From contig NC_067203.1 of the NCBI RefSeq assembly GCF_026262505.1, forward strand, positions 17,186,392 through 17,250,391: DNA of 64,000 nucleotides. The letters are read 5' to 3'. How positions within the stretch are numbered: the first letter of the stretch is position 1; each line of letters starts with the position of its first letter. The stretch is from Trichomonas vaginalis G3 (lineage: Eukaryota; Parabasalia; Trichomonadida; Trichomonadidae). Of the stretch, positions 1 through 9,306 are shown in pieces. The notes below the pieces were generated by a model, which saw nothing but the letters and a program-made list of their open reading frames with translations, was not told the DNA's origin and made no database searches. The translations under genes and the position numbers were made by a program.

Positions 1-634
1 TTAAAATCACAAATGATCCTGTAATAGAATTTATTTTTATAACATTTTAGATTCATTATGTTTCGTTTTTCTTTCCAAAAAAATTTCAAAAATTAAAATT
101 TAAATTTCATTTTCTAGATTATTTTCATCAAATTCTGGAAATCAAAAAAAATTTGGAAAAAAATTAAATTATAACCAGTGTTTAAAATACTAATTACATC
201 AAAATACATCGTATTAATCTATCTTTAACATCCGAAAAAGAAATCTTTAAATTTTATTACTCTATTTCATGATATTATTTAACATTATGGTGATTTTATC
301 GACTTTCTAACGATATAAACACTTTGTCGCATAAATAGACTAAACAAGTATCTAGAAATGAAAGAAATCCCACAATCAAAAGAGATTAATTCGATTATTG
401 AGGGATATCGCATCAGTTAGACATATTAATTTTAGCATGTTCATGAATATATTTGTATGTCTAATCAAGATTGCTTGAATTGATGAAATTTGATTCATAA
501 TTTCTCATAAAACATCAAACTAATAACATAAGAACAATAGACAATTGATAGCAAATATAAATATCATATAGATTTCTCCAAAATAATTATGTGGTAATGA
601 AAAAAAAAAACGGTTGTTATTCGTTAGTTTTAAA
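1..634. other. AT-rich intergenic region
   Basis: No open frame of interest, repeat or RNA gene is visible. The stretch is strongly AT-rich with many homopolymer runs, and it ends at the start of the dynein light chain gene. An A-run just before 612 is the only marked feature. Confidence 0.6.
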
Positions 635-1336
635 ATGGCACAGAAGAAACCACCGCAGTACACAGCCACACAGGCTCTTGCCGAATGGCAGAAAAACCAC
701 CCAGACGAGCCTATTGAAGATGTTGTCGAAGTCGGACTTCAATTTAATCACCCACCCATCACTGTTATGTCTGATAAACTTGCACAACTTGCTGCTTGCA
801 AAAAACTTATGATTAGCACAAATAATATCCAAGAAATTAAGTTCCTCCCGCCTCGTATTGAAGTTCTTTCAATCGGACGTAATCTTCTTACAAAACTTAC
901 AGGTATCGAAAAAGCAGCTGCTACACTTACTCAATTATGGATGAGCTATAACTCTGTTAAAGATCTTCGTCCAATTGCCGCTTGCAAGCGCTTAACAGTT
1001 TTATATCTTGCCCATAATAAAGTTGAAAAGCAAACAGAATTAGATCACATCCAGCAACTCCCAGATCTTTCCGATCTCCTTCTTACTGGCAACCCAGTTG
1101 TCGAAACTATCAGCAAAAACAGAAATTATCGCGCAGAAATGTGCAGACGTTGCAAGAAGCTTCAGATTCTTGATGGCGCCCCAACCACTGATGCTGACCG
1201 CGGTGATACATCAGGCCCAGGCGCTCCAGGCGATACATCTTCTCAGAAAACAACTACAGGAAATACAACTACCGGAAATCAATCTGGTGCTCAGTCTTCT
1301 GGCAATGGATCTCGTGCTGTTTCTCCACGTGCTTGA
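635..1336 (+). CDS. Axonemal dynein light chain 1-like leucine-rich-repeat protein
   Basis: The 233-residue product resembles DNAL1/LC1, the leucine-rich-repeat light chain that sits on the outer-arm dynein heavy chain in flagella. Residues about 40-175 form short repeats of the type L-x-x-L-x-L-x-x-N, for example IEVLSIGRNLLTKLTGIEKA and LWMSYNSVKDL, followed by LPDLSDLLLTGNPV, as in LC1. The C-terminal 45 residues are a low-complexity Gly/Thr/Ser tail that LC1 usually lacks. The start MAQKKPP at 635 is preferred over an in-frame ATG at 614 because LC1 homology begins there and the context is AAAATGG. Trichomonads are flagellated, which fits. The family call is firm; the exact orthology is inferred. 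Confidence 0.85.
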   Translation: MAQKKPPQYTATQALAEWQKNHPDEPIEDVVEVGLQFNHPPITVMSDKLAQLAACKKLMISTNNIQEIKFLPPRIEVLSIGRNLLTKLTGIEKAAATLTQLWMSYNSVKDLRPIAACKRLTVLYLAHNKVEKQTELDHIQQLPDLSDLLLTGNPVVETISKNRNYRAEMCRRCKKLQILDGAPTTDADRGDTSGPGAPGDTSSQKTTTGNTTTGNQSGAQSSGNGSRAVSPRA

Positions 1337-1748
1337 AAAATAAATTTGAATGGTTTTTATTTAACGATATTCCTTATTATCAATTATTAACATTTTTCCC
1401 ACTTGCCTTTAAAAATTAATATATTTATGATGAATCCCAAGATAATTTTACTGATTTTTTTGGAGATATATTCTTGATCAATAGTTATCTTTTTAACATC
1501 TAGCCAATTCTTCATCTTTCAGTTTCTATAATACGTAAATAAGATTCATGTATCACATTAAATGAATTATAAAGAATCAAAAATTTCAAATCTTCTCAAA
1601 TCGAATTATTGAGCCTTAAATAAATGTATTTGAAAGACAAATAATAACACTGTGGTGAGAACTACATTATTTTATTGATTTAGCTTAAATATTTATTCAA
1701 TAAATTCTCGTTACTTTAAAACATAAAATTTTTGAGGTAAAAACATAT
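1337..1748. other. Intergenic region between convergent genes
   Basis: This lies between the ends of the dynein light chain and histone H2A genes. It is AT-rich, and I see no open frame, repeat or RNA gene in it. Confidence 0.5.
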
Positions 1749-2168
1749 TTATTCTTGTGTCTGAGAAGAATCCTTGCCCTTCTTTGGATTGCCGAGAAGG
1801 ACCTTGTGGATGTGTGGAACAACACCAGCGGAAGCGATGGTGATGTTGGAAAGTAATTGGTTCAATTCTTCATCGTTACGAACGGCAAGCATGATGTGAC
1901 GTGGGGAAATACGTGTCTTCTTGTTATCACGAGCAGCGTTACCGGCAAGTTCGAGAACTTCGACAGTGAGATACTCAAGAACAGCGGCCATGAAGACTGG
2001 AGCACCTGCACCGACACGTTCACCATAACGGCCTTCACGGAGGAATCTGTGAAGACGACCGACTGGGAACTGAAGACCGGCACGGGATGAACGTGTCTTT
2101 GGATGCTGGCGTTCACCATCAACGGCTGTCTTTGTTGCTGTCTTCTTAACACCCTTCTTAGCTGGCAT
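1749..2168 (-). CDS. Histone H2A
   Basis: A 139-residue core histone H2A. The diagnostic segment [18 protein letters not shown], the [27 protein letters not shown] helix and the ILRN-like [13 protein letters not shown] stretch are all present. The C terminus ends in SSQTQE, so a Ser-Gln pair sits five residues from the end, near where H2A.X carries its damage-phosphorylated SQ(E/D) motif. The gene is divergent from H2B, with 164 bp between start codons, so the two probably share control. A TCATA initiator lies about 12 bases before the ATG, and CCCCGCCAAAA (2193-2203) lies just upstream. Confidence 0.97.
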   Translation of the reverse strand: MPAKKGVKKTATKTAVDGERQHPKTRSSRAGLQFPVGRLHRFLREGRYGERVGAGAPVFMAAVLEYLTVEVLELAGNAARDNKKTRISPRHIMLAVRNDEELNQLLSNITIASAGVVPHIHKVLLGNPKKGKDSSQTQE

Positions 2169-2192
2169 TAATAAATTATGAACTTTATTTCA

Positions 2193-2203
2193 CCCCGCCA
2201 AAA
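2193..2203. promoter_or_regulatory. E2F-like site in H2A promoter
   Basis: CCCCGCCAAAA, read on the coding strand as TTTTGGCGGGG, matches the shape of E2F sites (TTTSSCGC). It is 25 bp upstream of the H2A start codon. The match is by eye; whether an E2F/DP factor uses it is inference. Confidence 0.45.
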
Positions 2204-2223
2204 TATTTCTTTGATTATATGGA

Positions 2224-2269
2224 GTCTAAAATGGCATTTTCAATTTTTTCCGAAAATGCCATTTTAGAC
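2224..2269. promoter_or_regulatory. Perfect 18-bp inverted repeat in the H2A/H2B promoter
   Basis: Arms 2224-2241 (GTCTAAAATGGCATTTTC) and 2252-2269 are exact reverse complements around a 10-bp spacer. The palindrome is near the middle of the divergent histone promoter. It may be a dimeric factor site that drives both genes, or a symmetric core element used in both directions. The symmetry is seen directly; the role is inferred. Confidence 0.6.
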
Positions 2270-2301
2270 CTATGATATTTAACGTAGCTTGAATTCGAAT
2301 A

Positions 2302-2311
2302 TTGGCGCCAA
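2302..2311. promoter_or_regulatory. Palindromic E2F-like site in H2B promoter
   Basis: TTGGCGCCAA is the core of the classical palindromic E2F site. It is about 20 bp before the H2B start, directly upstream of a TCATTA initiator. It pairs with the CCCCGCCAAAA site on the H2A side, suggesting G1/S control of both histones. Confidence 0.5.
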
Positions 2312-2332
2312 GAAAAGTGATCATTATTTAGA

Positions 2333-2722
2333 ATGTCTTCAAAGAAGCCAGCCTCTAAAACACCAACAGAGAAGAAGCCAGCCGTCGAGGGAGTCGATGC
2401 TGCCAACGCCGCTAAGCAAGATAAGAAGCTCCGCCACAAGAAGCGTGCCGAAACCTTCTCTTCCTACATCTTCAAGGTTCTTAAACAGGTCCACCCAGAT
2501 ATCGGTATCTCCAACAAGGCTATGATGGTCATGAACTCCTTCGTTACAGATATCTTCGAGCGTATTGCTCAGGAAGGTGCTCGTCTTGTCGATATGAACG
2601 AACGTAACACACTCGGTTCTCGCGAAGTTCAGACAGCCGTTCGTCTTGTTCTTCCAGGTGACCTTGCCAAGCACGCCGTTTCTGAAGGTGGCAAGGCCGT
2701 CGCCAAGTTCAATGCTGAGTAA
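2333..2722 (+). CDS. Histone H2B
   Basis: A 129-residue H2B. The histone fold is unmistakable: [39 protein letters not shown] and [20 protein letters not shown], followed by [11 protein letters not shown], the usual H2B C terminus. The first 35 residues are a lysine-rich tail. A TCATTA initiator lies about 12 bases upstream of the ATG. The stop codon overlaps TAAAA, a typical trichomonad polyadenylation context. It is divergent from H2A and codon use is GC-rich, as expected for a strongly expressed gene. Confidence 0.97.
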   Translation: MSSKKPASKTPTEKKPAVEGVDAANAAKQDKKLRHKKRAETFSSYIFKVLKQVHPDIGISNKAMMVMNSFVTDIFERIAQEGARLVDMNERNTLGSREVQTAVRLVLPGDLAKHAVSEGGKAVAKFNAE

Positions 2723-3032
2723 AATATTGTTATTTTTCTTGCAATTTACTCCTTTTTGAAGATTCGATTATGTTTCGTTGATTAATAACGATTAATTAAA
2801 TTTTCCGAATCTTGAAATTTAAGACTTGTGAATGGGTAAAATAGTTAAGCATAAGTTATGGGAGTCACCCATGTGAAACTCGAGTTCAAATGCAAATTTT
2901 CAAATTTCATTGATCGTTTTATTTCCCAATACATCGTTTTTGTTGAATACTATACTCATTACATTATTTATAATTAGATTTTAAAAAATTCTACTCAATT
3001 GCCCTATTCATTTTATAGTTGGCTAATTCGAT
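2723..3032. other. Intergenic region between H2B and endonuclease III
   Basis: AT-rich spacer without an open frame. A TCATTTTATAG initiator lies about 25 bases before the endonuclease III start. Confidence 0.5.
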
Positions 3033-3749
3033 ATGACTCAAAATGCCGAAAAAACACTCAAACAACTCCACACTTTAATTGAGTATAGAAAATCACATCC
3101 TGCCCCAGTAGATACACTTGGCTGCGGCACTCAATCAGAAAAAGTTGATCCTAAAACAGAACGTTTTCAAACATTAATATCATTAATGCTTAGTTCCATG
3201 ACAAAAGATCAGCAAACATCAGCAGCAGTACGAAAATTACAACAAATGGAAGGGGGATTAAATGCACCAAACTTGATGAAAGCAGATTATGATGTTGTTT
3301 TAGAATGTATCAAATCAGTAGGATTTGCAAAGAAGAAAGCTGGCTATATCATTGAAGCAGCAAAGATTTGCCATGAAAAATATAATGATGATATCCCAAA
3401 GACATTGAAAGAACTTACGAGCTTTAATGGTGTTGGCGTGAAAATGGGAACGCTTGCAATGGCACATTGTTGGGGCGAACAAATTGGTATTGGTGTCGAT
3501 GTTCACGTTCATAGAATTTCTAACCTTCTAGGCTGGGTTAAAACAAAGAAACCAGATGATACAGAACTTGCATTACAGAAAATCTTACCCAAGGAAATAT
3601 GGTCTGAAGTTAACCATACTCTTGTTGGCTTTGGACAAACAATTTGCGATGCAAAGAAGCCAAAGTGTGATGAATGCCCAATTAAAGATACATGCCCTGC
3701 TCTCCAGCGTGGCAGTGCTAGCGAAGATGATGAATCTAGCGATGAATAA
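3033..3749 (+). CDS. Endonuclease III (NTH1-type DNA glycosylase/AP lyase)
   Basis: The 238-residue product is a helix-hairpin-helix GPD glycosylase that removes oxidised pyrimidines and nicks abasic sites in base-excision repair. The hairpin LTSFNGVGVKMGTLAMAHC carries the catalytic lysine (K in GVKMG), and VDVHVHRISNLLGW carries the conserved aspartate. The C-terminal iron-sulphur loop is complete, with cysteines spaced C-x6-C-x2-C-x5-C in the CDAKKPKCDEC segment. The length matches the family core, with an acidic tail EDDESSDE. A TCATTT initiator lies about 25 bases upstream. Confidence 0.95.
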   Translation: MTQNAEKTLKQLHTLIEYRKSHPAPVDTLGCGTQSEKVDPKTERFQTLISLMLSSMTKDQQTSAAVRKLQQMEGGLNAPNLMKADYDVVLECIKSVGFAKKKAGYIIEAAKICHEKYNDDIPKTLKELTSFNGVGVKMGTLAMAHCWGEQIGIGVDVHVHRISNLLGWVKTKKPDDTELALQKILPKEIWSEVNHTLVGFGQTICDAKKPKCDECPIKDTCPALQRGSASEDDESSDE

Positions 3750-3879
3750 TTTTACTTGTTCAGTAAATAAGTTTTTTTCATGTCATATTTGCTTTTTTTA
3801 CTTGAAAGTTCCAAAAGTATTTTAACAAGTGTTTAGAAACTGAACATTTATTACATACAAACATAATATATTATAAAGT

Positions 3880-4221
3880 TTAAAATTTTTGTTCTGGAAT
3901 AACTGTAACTCGTTTTCTTTCGTAGAATCTATCTGATCTATTAATTCCAACATTAATAATTCTTGGGCACCCATCACGATCTTTTCCTAACAAAGAGCAT
4001 TGTTCGCAATAATATGCTTTATATTTAGCAGGTGCTGAACAAACAATGCACTTGTCACGTAATTGTCCAAAAGAGCATTCGCCGCAAATATGGACTGGAA
4101 CGCATCGATCTTCTTTCACTGGGGCATTGCAAATAGGACATCTACCTTCACAAGCTTCACATACAAGCCCAAACTCAGGTCCAGGACGTCCACCACATTT
4201 AATAGAATCAGGATTCATCAT
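3880..4221 (-). CDS. PHF5A/Rds3, SF3b splicing subunit
   Basis: This 113-residue protein matches PHF5A (yeast Rds3), a small zinc-knuckle subunit of the SF3b complex in U2 snRNP. About a dozen cysteines form CxxC pairs such as CEACEGRCPIC, ICGECSFG, CIVC and YYCEQC. The family signature KDRDGCPRI(I/V)N followed by DRFYERK is intact, and the length equals that of human PHF5A. Its presence beside a YJU2 homologue later in the window shows that the splicing machinery is kept in this nearly intronless genome. MM at the start leaves a one-codon ambiguity. Confidence 0.96.
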   Translation of the reverse strand: MMNPDSIKCGGRPGPEFGLVCEACEGRCPICNAPVKEDRCVPVHICGECSFGQLRDKCIVCSAPAKYKAYYCEQCSLLGKDRDGCPRIINVGINRSDRFYERKRVTVIPEQKF

Positions 4222-4690
4222 TTTTTATTTTTGAATTTAAATTTTACATGTCAAAAAACATTTATAGTTGGATTTTACTATACGCTCATTAATTGTACAA
4301 GTTTTGATAAACCATTGCATGCATTCTAATTTAAATTAGCTTCTGACATACTAGAATTCTATTTGCGAATAAATTGAGAATATTTTCATTTGAAATTTGG
4401 GATAGAATTTCAAAATTATGTTGAAATATGAATTATTATATATTATTAAATCCATTTGCAGTTTTAAGTATTTTCATTTTTTTGGATTTTATCAATAAAA
4501 ATGTTTTATATTCAAAAATTTAAAATATTTTTATTATTATTTTGAAAATTCATTCTTGGAATTATAAATTAATAAAATTTATGCGGGGAAAACATCGTAT
4601 GAATCAGATACTATTTAAATACTTAATTACATTTTTTATTTTTTTTCAAAATCTGGTCCAAAAAAAGTGACGAATGGCCTTTCGAACAGA
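4222..4690. other. Intergenic region
   Basis: AT-rich spacer between the divergent PHF5A and uL13 genes. CCTTT about 12 bases before the uL13 start may be the transcription start motif of that gene. Nothing else is recognised. Confidence 0.45.
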
Positions 4691-5293
4691 ATGTCTGCCT
4701 CAATTGTTATTGATGCTAAGGGCCACATCCAAGGCCGTCTTGCCGCAGCCGTTGCTAAGCAGCTCCTTAAGGGCCGCAAGATTGTTGTTGTTCGCGCCGA
4801 AGAAATCGTTTTAAATGGCAAGCATAAGTTCACAGTCCACACCTACGAACGCTTCCTCAACAAGACAACAAACTCCAACCCACGTGATGGTCCATTCCAC
4901 CAGCGTGCTCCACGTGAAATTTTCGCTCGTGCTGTCCGCGGAATGCTCCCATACAAGACACACCGTGGTGCCGAGGCATTCGAAAATCTCAAGGTCTTCG
5001 AAGGTGTTCCAGCTAAGTACGTCACATACAAGCGTGTTGTTATCCCACACGCCCTCCGCTGCGTTTCCATCCACACTGATCGCCCAACAACAAAGCTCGG
5101 TGAACTCTCAACAACAATGGGCTGGAAGTACGGCAAGGTTGTTGCTGATCTTGAAGCCAAGCGCAAGGCCGAATCAGCCAAGTACTACGAAGCTAAGAAG
5201 GCTGCTCAGGACAAGAAGGCCGCTGCCATCGAGAAGGCTAACAAGCAACTCGGTGCTCAGGCCGTCAAGTTCCTTGAGACATTCTCTGAATAA
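4691..5293 (+). CDS. Large-subunit ribosomal protein uL13 (L13a)
   Basis: The 200-residue product is uL13. IVIDAKGHIQGRLAAAVAKQ at the N terminus, IVVVRAEEIVLNGKH and the signature RAVRGMLPYKTHRGAEAFENL are all present, as is a lysine/alanine-rich C-terminal helix typical of the eukaryotic protein. Start MSASIV at 4691 is chosen over an in-frame ATG 24 bases upstream because homology begins there and CCTTTCGAACAG, a plausible start-site motif, directly precedes it. Codon use is GC-rich, as in the histones. The stop runs into TAAAT. Confidence 0.96.
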   Translation: MSASIVIDAKGHIQGRLAAAVAKQLLKGRKIVVVRAEEIVLNGKHKFTVHTYERFLNKTTNSNPRDGPFHQRAPREIFARAVRGMLPYKTHRGAEAFENLKVFEGVPAKYVTYKRVVIPHALRCVSIHTDRPTTKLGELSTTMGWKYGKVVADLEAKRKAESAKYYEAKKAAQDKKAAAIEKANKQLGAQAVKFLETFSE

Positions 5294-5586
5294 ATTTACA
5301 GCACTTAATGATAAAAGCAGACCATCTTTTGATAACTGTCTATTTTCATATCTAATCTTTTATTACAACTTAATCACAAAATTGGCAAGATTTTTATCTT
5401 ATATAATACATAATTTTCAATTATTTTTAAACTAATAGACAATATCATCTATACATATTTTGTGTTTGTTTCGATAATGATTGCATTATTACATTTCAAT
5501 TAACTTAATTGTAATAAATTATATTTTTTTAAAAATGATTTAATCTTATTTTAGAATAGCTTGTTTATCAATAAATAAGTTATAGT

Positions 5587-6156
5587 TTATGCAATTCTGC
5601 ATGTTTTTGTTTCAGATATAACTTGATATGTTTCGAAATGTCCATTTAATTCAGCATATTGAGCAGGAGTTAGACCATCTTGGGCCTTCAGTTTAGGATC
5701 TGCTCCATTCTTTAGCAAAATCTTTGAAACTTCAACTCTATTGTGCTTTGCAGCGAAATGAAGAGGTGTATTTTGATATTTGTTAACAGCATTAACTTTT
5801 GCTCCTTTTTCTAGTAATAATTGAGCAGATCCAGCACAGTTCCTCATTGCTGCAAGATGAAGAGGAGTTAAATCATCGACATCAACACAATTGACATCAC
5901 ATTTGTTATCAATTAAAATTTTTACGCATTCTGTGGAATTGAATTCTGCTGCATAATGTAGAGGAGTTCTTCCATCCTTATCTTTAATTTCAACTTCAGC
6001 ACCTTTTGAAATAACACTCTCAAGTATTTCATGATTGTTGTACATGCTTGCAATATGTATAATTGATATTCCATTAACGGAATAATTGATCTTTCCTCCT
6101 TCTTGTATCAGTTTCTCGATTAATGAAGGAATACAAAATCCTGCTGAATAAACCAA
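5587..6156 (-). CDS. Short ankyrin-repeat protein, probably truncated at its 5' end
   Basis: The 189-residue product is about five ankyrin repeats, for example GRTPLHYAAEFNSTECVKIL and QNTPLHFAAKHNRVEVSKIL, with a short end after the last repeat. The large trichomonad ankyrin families usually have a long N-terminal region, which is missing here. The first codons overlap, on the opposite strand, the broken 5' end of the glycine-rich gene that follows, so this is most likely the 3' half of a longer gene cut at a rearrangement breakpoint. Whether it is expressed is unknown. Confidence 0.7.
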   Translation of the reverse strand: MVYSAGFCIPSLIEKLIQEGGKINYSVNGISIIHIASMYNNHEILESVISKGAEVEIKDKDGRTPLHYAAEFNSTECVKILIDNKCDVNCVDVDDLTPLHLAAMRNCAGSAQLLLEKGAKVNAVNKYQNTPLHFAAKHNRVEVSKILLKNGADPKLKAQDGLTPAQYAELNGHFETYQVISETKTCRIA

Positions 6157-7151
6157 GCATTCATTACTCCATTGTTCTTCCTCCTGGCCTGTTCAAGTTC
6201 GAATTGTACGGTGCATCAGGCGGAAGTTATACGGATGAAGTCTCTAGCTATCATTATGAATCAGGTGCATGCATGCCCGACAACTTTGTTAAGCTCTTTA
6301 ACGGCAATACTAAATGCCTTGAATCATCAAACTATGGCGGTGCCGGCGGATATGTCAGTGGTATTGTCCACATCCGGCATCCTACCAAAATATATGCCAC
6401 AATTGGTGGCAGCGGAAAATACTCCAATAATACTAAATGCACCACCGTAGAAGACTGCTATTCTGCGGAAAATTTGGTCCCCGGTGGATATGGTGGTGGT
6501 GGAAGTTCCGGCGGATATACTTTTGGTTCTTCCAGTGGCGGTGGCCAAACTTCCGTACAATTTTTAGAAAATACTCTATACCACCGAGTGATTGTGAGCG
6601 GCGCCGGCGGGGGAACTGATGACTACAGAGGTGATGATGCCAGAGGTGGCTCTGGTGGTAACCTTGTCGCTCAAGGTTGGTGGAATGAATCAGTTTATAT
6701 CGGCCAGTATGCAGCAAATTCTTCGTTTGGTTTTACATTTGGTACTGGAGAAGCAGCACAGCCATATGTATCAAAGAATCCAAAAGGAATCCAAATATCT
6801 GCTGCAGGTGGTGATAAATGCGGCGGCGGCGGTGGCTGGTTCGGCGGATTTGCGAGTAATGAGATCAATTCCGGATGTGGAGGCGGTAGTTCATGGGTAT
6901 TGACTCAAGATGCCTATATACCCCAAGGTTTGATCAAATCGCATGATGAGTTTTATGATTTAATTGATCAACAAAAGTATCAATTTGATCTCAATTCCGA
7001 ATATTTATTTTCTGAAGTCCAACATGTTCCAGGCATTTGGCAAGGTAATGGTCGACTAATTATTACACTTATTCGATCTTGCGTAGTTAATAGCTGTGCA
7101 GCAAAGTCTAATTTTAAATATTATCTTTTTGGATTCTTTATTTTAAGTTAA
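6123..7151 (+). pseudogene. Glycine-rich surface protein gene lacking its 5' end
   Basis: The frame encodes a Gly-rich extracellular domain of the type seen in many trichomonad surface proteins and in the ALK glycine-rich region. It opens at YSIVLPPGLFKFELYGASGG and has runs such as GGYGGGGSSGGYTFG and CGGGGGWFGG. The domain closes with GNGRLIITLI. The C terminus is hydrophobic (YYLFGFFILS), possibly a membrane or anchor segment. Family members normally begin with a signal peptide; here the frame runs directly into ankyrin-antisense sequence, so the true 5' end is lost. The ATG at 6123 is probably not authentic. Confidence 0.65.
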
Positions 7152-7257
7152 ATAAACATGTTATAATTTAGATAAGTAATTTTCCTTAATTCAGCAACCT
7201 GAACACAAATTGAACAATGACTAGATTCTCAAATAATTTTTTTTTTCGATTTTGAAA

Positions 7258-7557
7258 ATGAGCTTTCTATGGCAACCTTTACAAAGAATGATACAAGACC
7301 AACAAAATAGATCATATTTCAACTTATTTGATCGCTCGCGCAGTGTTTTCAATCCAACTTCTCACCAAGATACCGATTCAAATCTTCATTCATTTGACAA
7401 ATTATCTCAATATCCGCCAGGTTCTGCATTTAAAGTTAAAAACGATTCTAGAATATTGTCGTTAGTTGGAGTTTTAAAAGATGGAAATGTTTTATTATTC
7501 GATAATGATACTCAAACACTTGAATGGTATGAAAGAGAATGCATCGAAGAAATATGA
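7258..7557 (+). CDS. Small uncharacterised protein
   Basis: This encodes 99 residues from MSFLWQP. I recognise no family. The C-terminal half (GSAFKVKNDSRILSLVGVLKDGNVLLFDND) alternates hydrophobic residues like a small beta-sheet domain. The ATG at 7258 is preferred over the one at 7252 because of its AAAATGA context. It is not a shadow of another gene. Confidence that it is real is moderate. Confidence 0.45.
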   Translation: MSFLWQPLQRMIQDQQNRSYFNLFDRSRSVFNPTSHQDTDSNLHSFDKLSQYPPGSAFKVKNDSRILSLVGVLKDGNVLLFDNDTQTLEWYERECIEEI

Positions 7558-8166
7558 GTATTGGGATAGTTTTTACTTGATTTCAAAATTATTGACAAAT
7601 CTTTTTGTCTTGAAAATTCAAATGAAGATACATATTTGAAGTCATTGCTTTCAGTTCATATTTAGTATTAAGACAGGCATCAAATACTTAATATCTAACT
7701 TTGAAATTTCTTTTTGATTTCGATTTCATTATTCAATAATTATTTGTATTACAACATTAACTTATTGAACATCCAAAAGATTTATTTCTAGGTTTAAAGC
7801 CCAAGTTACAAATAAATTCAATTTTGAATTTATTTTCAAGTTTATTTGCTTCAAGAAGGAAAACATGTAAATTTGGCTAGCATAACCTTAAGTCATTACA
7901 TAATAACATTATAAATACCTTGTTTCATTTCGAATTTTTAATTATCTTTTGTTTTCATATTATAAACATTGTGTAATGCAATATTTAGTCTTATTCTTCT
8001 AGTTTTCACCATCAATCTTTTAGTTTGATGATGCAATTTCTTCAATAAAACTTCGGAAAAGATTGAAATCTACCAAAAAGAGTATACTCTGTCAGATACA
8101 TCTATTGAAACAGAATTTGCATTATTTGGAACACTTTTTTTTTCTAAGTTATGTCACTTTTCAGAA
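7558..8166. other. Intergenic region
   Basis: AT-rich, with no credible frame. A TCACTTTTCAG initiator lies directly before the start codon of the FHA gene. Confidence 0.5.
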
Positions 8167-9111
8167 ATGGAAGGTGAAGAATTTTCTCAGGAACAAATCA
8201 TTCCATTAGAATATGGACCACTTGCACTCCCATTTGAAACATTACAGATTACATTTCCTCAGTTAGTTGAAAAAACTCAAAGGGAAATCAATGAAAAATT
8301 CGAAAAAATGCTTCATATGCCAGATCAACGACTTCAAATATCAAGTTTCAATCTTGAACAAGAAATACCTTTTGACTTGGAAGAAGATTATCAAATATTT
8401 ACTCACATAATGAATTCGGATGAATCTTTTGACGATTTTATGAAAAGATCATTAAATATATTCAAGCCTATACGCAGTAAAAAGTCAATCCTTGATAGAA
8501 TTGAATACATTAAAAGCAGTGATAATACAGAATTACTTAATAATTACACTAATCAACTTGTTCTCGAGAAGATCTTTTACTTATCAGCCACAACAGACGG
8601 CAAACAAATTTATGACTTGAACAAGGCCAGGTTGCAGCAATCAGACTTAGATCAGTGCAGATGCGCTGTTGATATTACTCCAAGAGGTCCAGTTTCACAA
8701 GAAGCTTCTGGAATAATCGAACAATACCATCCTCATATTGGATTATTGGGCCAGCCTAAGTTTGGTCCAACAGATCTTGCAATGTTACGTGGAGAAGATA
8801 TTTATTTCTTAATTCGAAACGCTGCCGTTGTTTTAGGAAGAGGAACAGAAAAGGAACCAGTAGATATTGATTTAATGTATGGAATGGACCGCAGATGCAC
8901 ACATATTTCAAGATATCAAGCAATTATTTCTCTTTTACCAGATTTCTGTTTTTATATAGAAAATATTGGACAGAGAGCGTTCAGAGTTAATGGAGTAATA
9001 ATTCCTCCATCAGCTGTCGCAAGATTACCAGAAGGAGCATTATTAGATTTCAGCGGAGCTCTTTATATATTTATTCCTAATAATGAGCTTATTGCTAAGC
9101 TTAAAAATTAA
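8167..9111 (+). CDS. FHA-domain protein resembling microspherule protein 1
   Basis: The 314-residue product ends in a forkhead-associated (phosphothreonine-binding) domain at about 210-312. GRGTEKEPVDIDL is its Gly-Arg strand, RRCTHISRYQAII its Ser-Arg/His region and YIENIGQRAFRVNGV its Asn-Gly strand. The order of strands, with an Asp-rich loop after GRG, is closest to MCRS1, an FHA protein of chromatin complexes such as INO80 and NSL. The N-terminal half is helical and acidic. FHA is secure; MCRS1-like is inferred. A TCACTT initiator lies 14 bases upstream. Confidence 0.8.
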   Translation: MEGEEFSQEQIIPLEYGPLALPFETLQITFPQLVEKTQREINEKFEKMLHMPDQRLQISSFNLEQEIPFDLEEDYQIFTHIMNSDESFDDFMKRSLNIFKPIRSKKSILDRIEYIKSSDNTELLNNYTNQLVLEKIFYLSATTDGKQIYDLNKARLQQSDLDQCRCAVDITPRGPVSQEASGIIEQYHPHIGLLGQPKFGPTDLAMLRGEDIYFLIRNAAVVLGRGTEKEPVDIDLMYGMDRRCTHISRYQAIISLLPDFCFYIENIGQRAFRVNGVIIPPSAVARLPEGALLDFSGALYIFIPNNELIAKLKN

Positions 9112-9306
9112 TATTTGAGTTATACGAGTTGTTATAATTATAAAAATTTATAATTTTTGAAAATTATTATTTTTTTTTTTTGAGCTTAAAACAAAAATGA
9201 GATTCTCTTATCTTCTTAAGGATAATAATGTTCACTTGCAAATGTTAAAGACGGAAAAAATCTCATTGATAATTAAGATAATAATAATAAAATTTTTTAA
9301 AGGCTT

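Noticed and set aside
2835-2900. GAGTTCAAATGC stretch as a tRNA-like sequence
   Set aside because: Stems do not pair in the required order; only a T-loop-like motif is seen.
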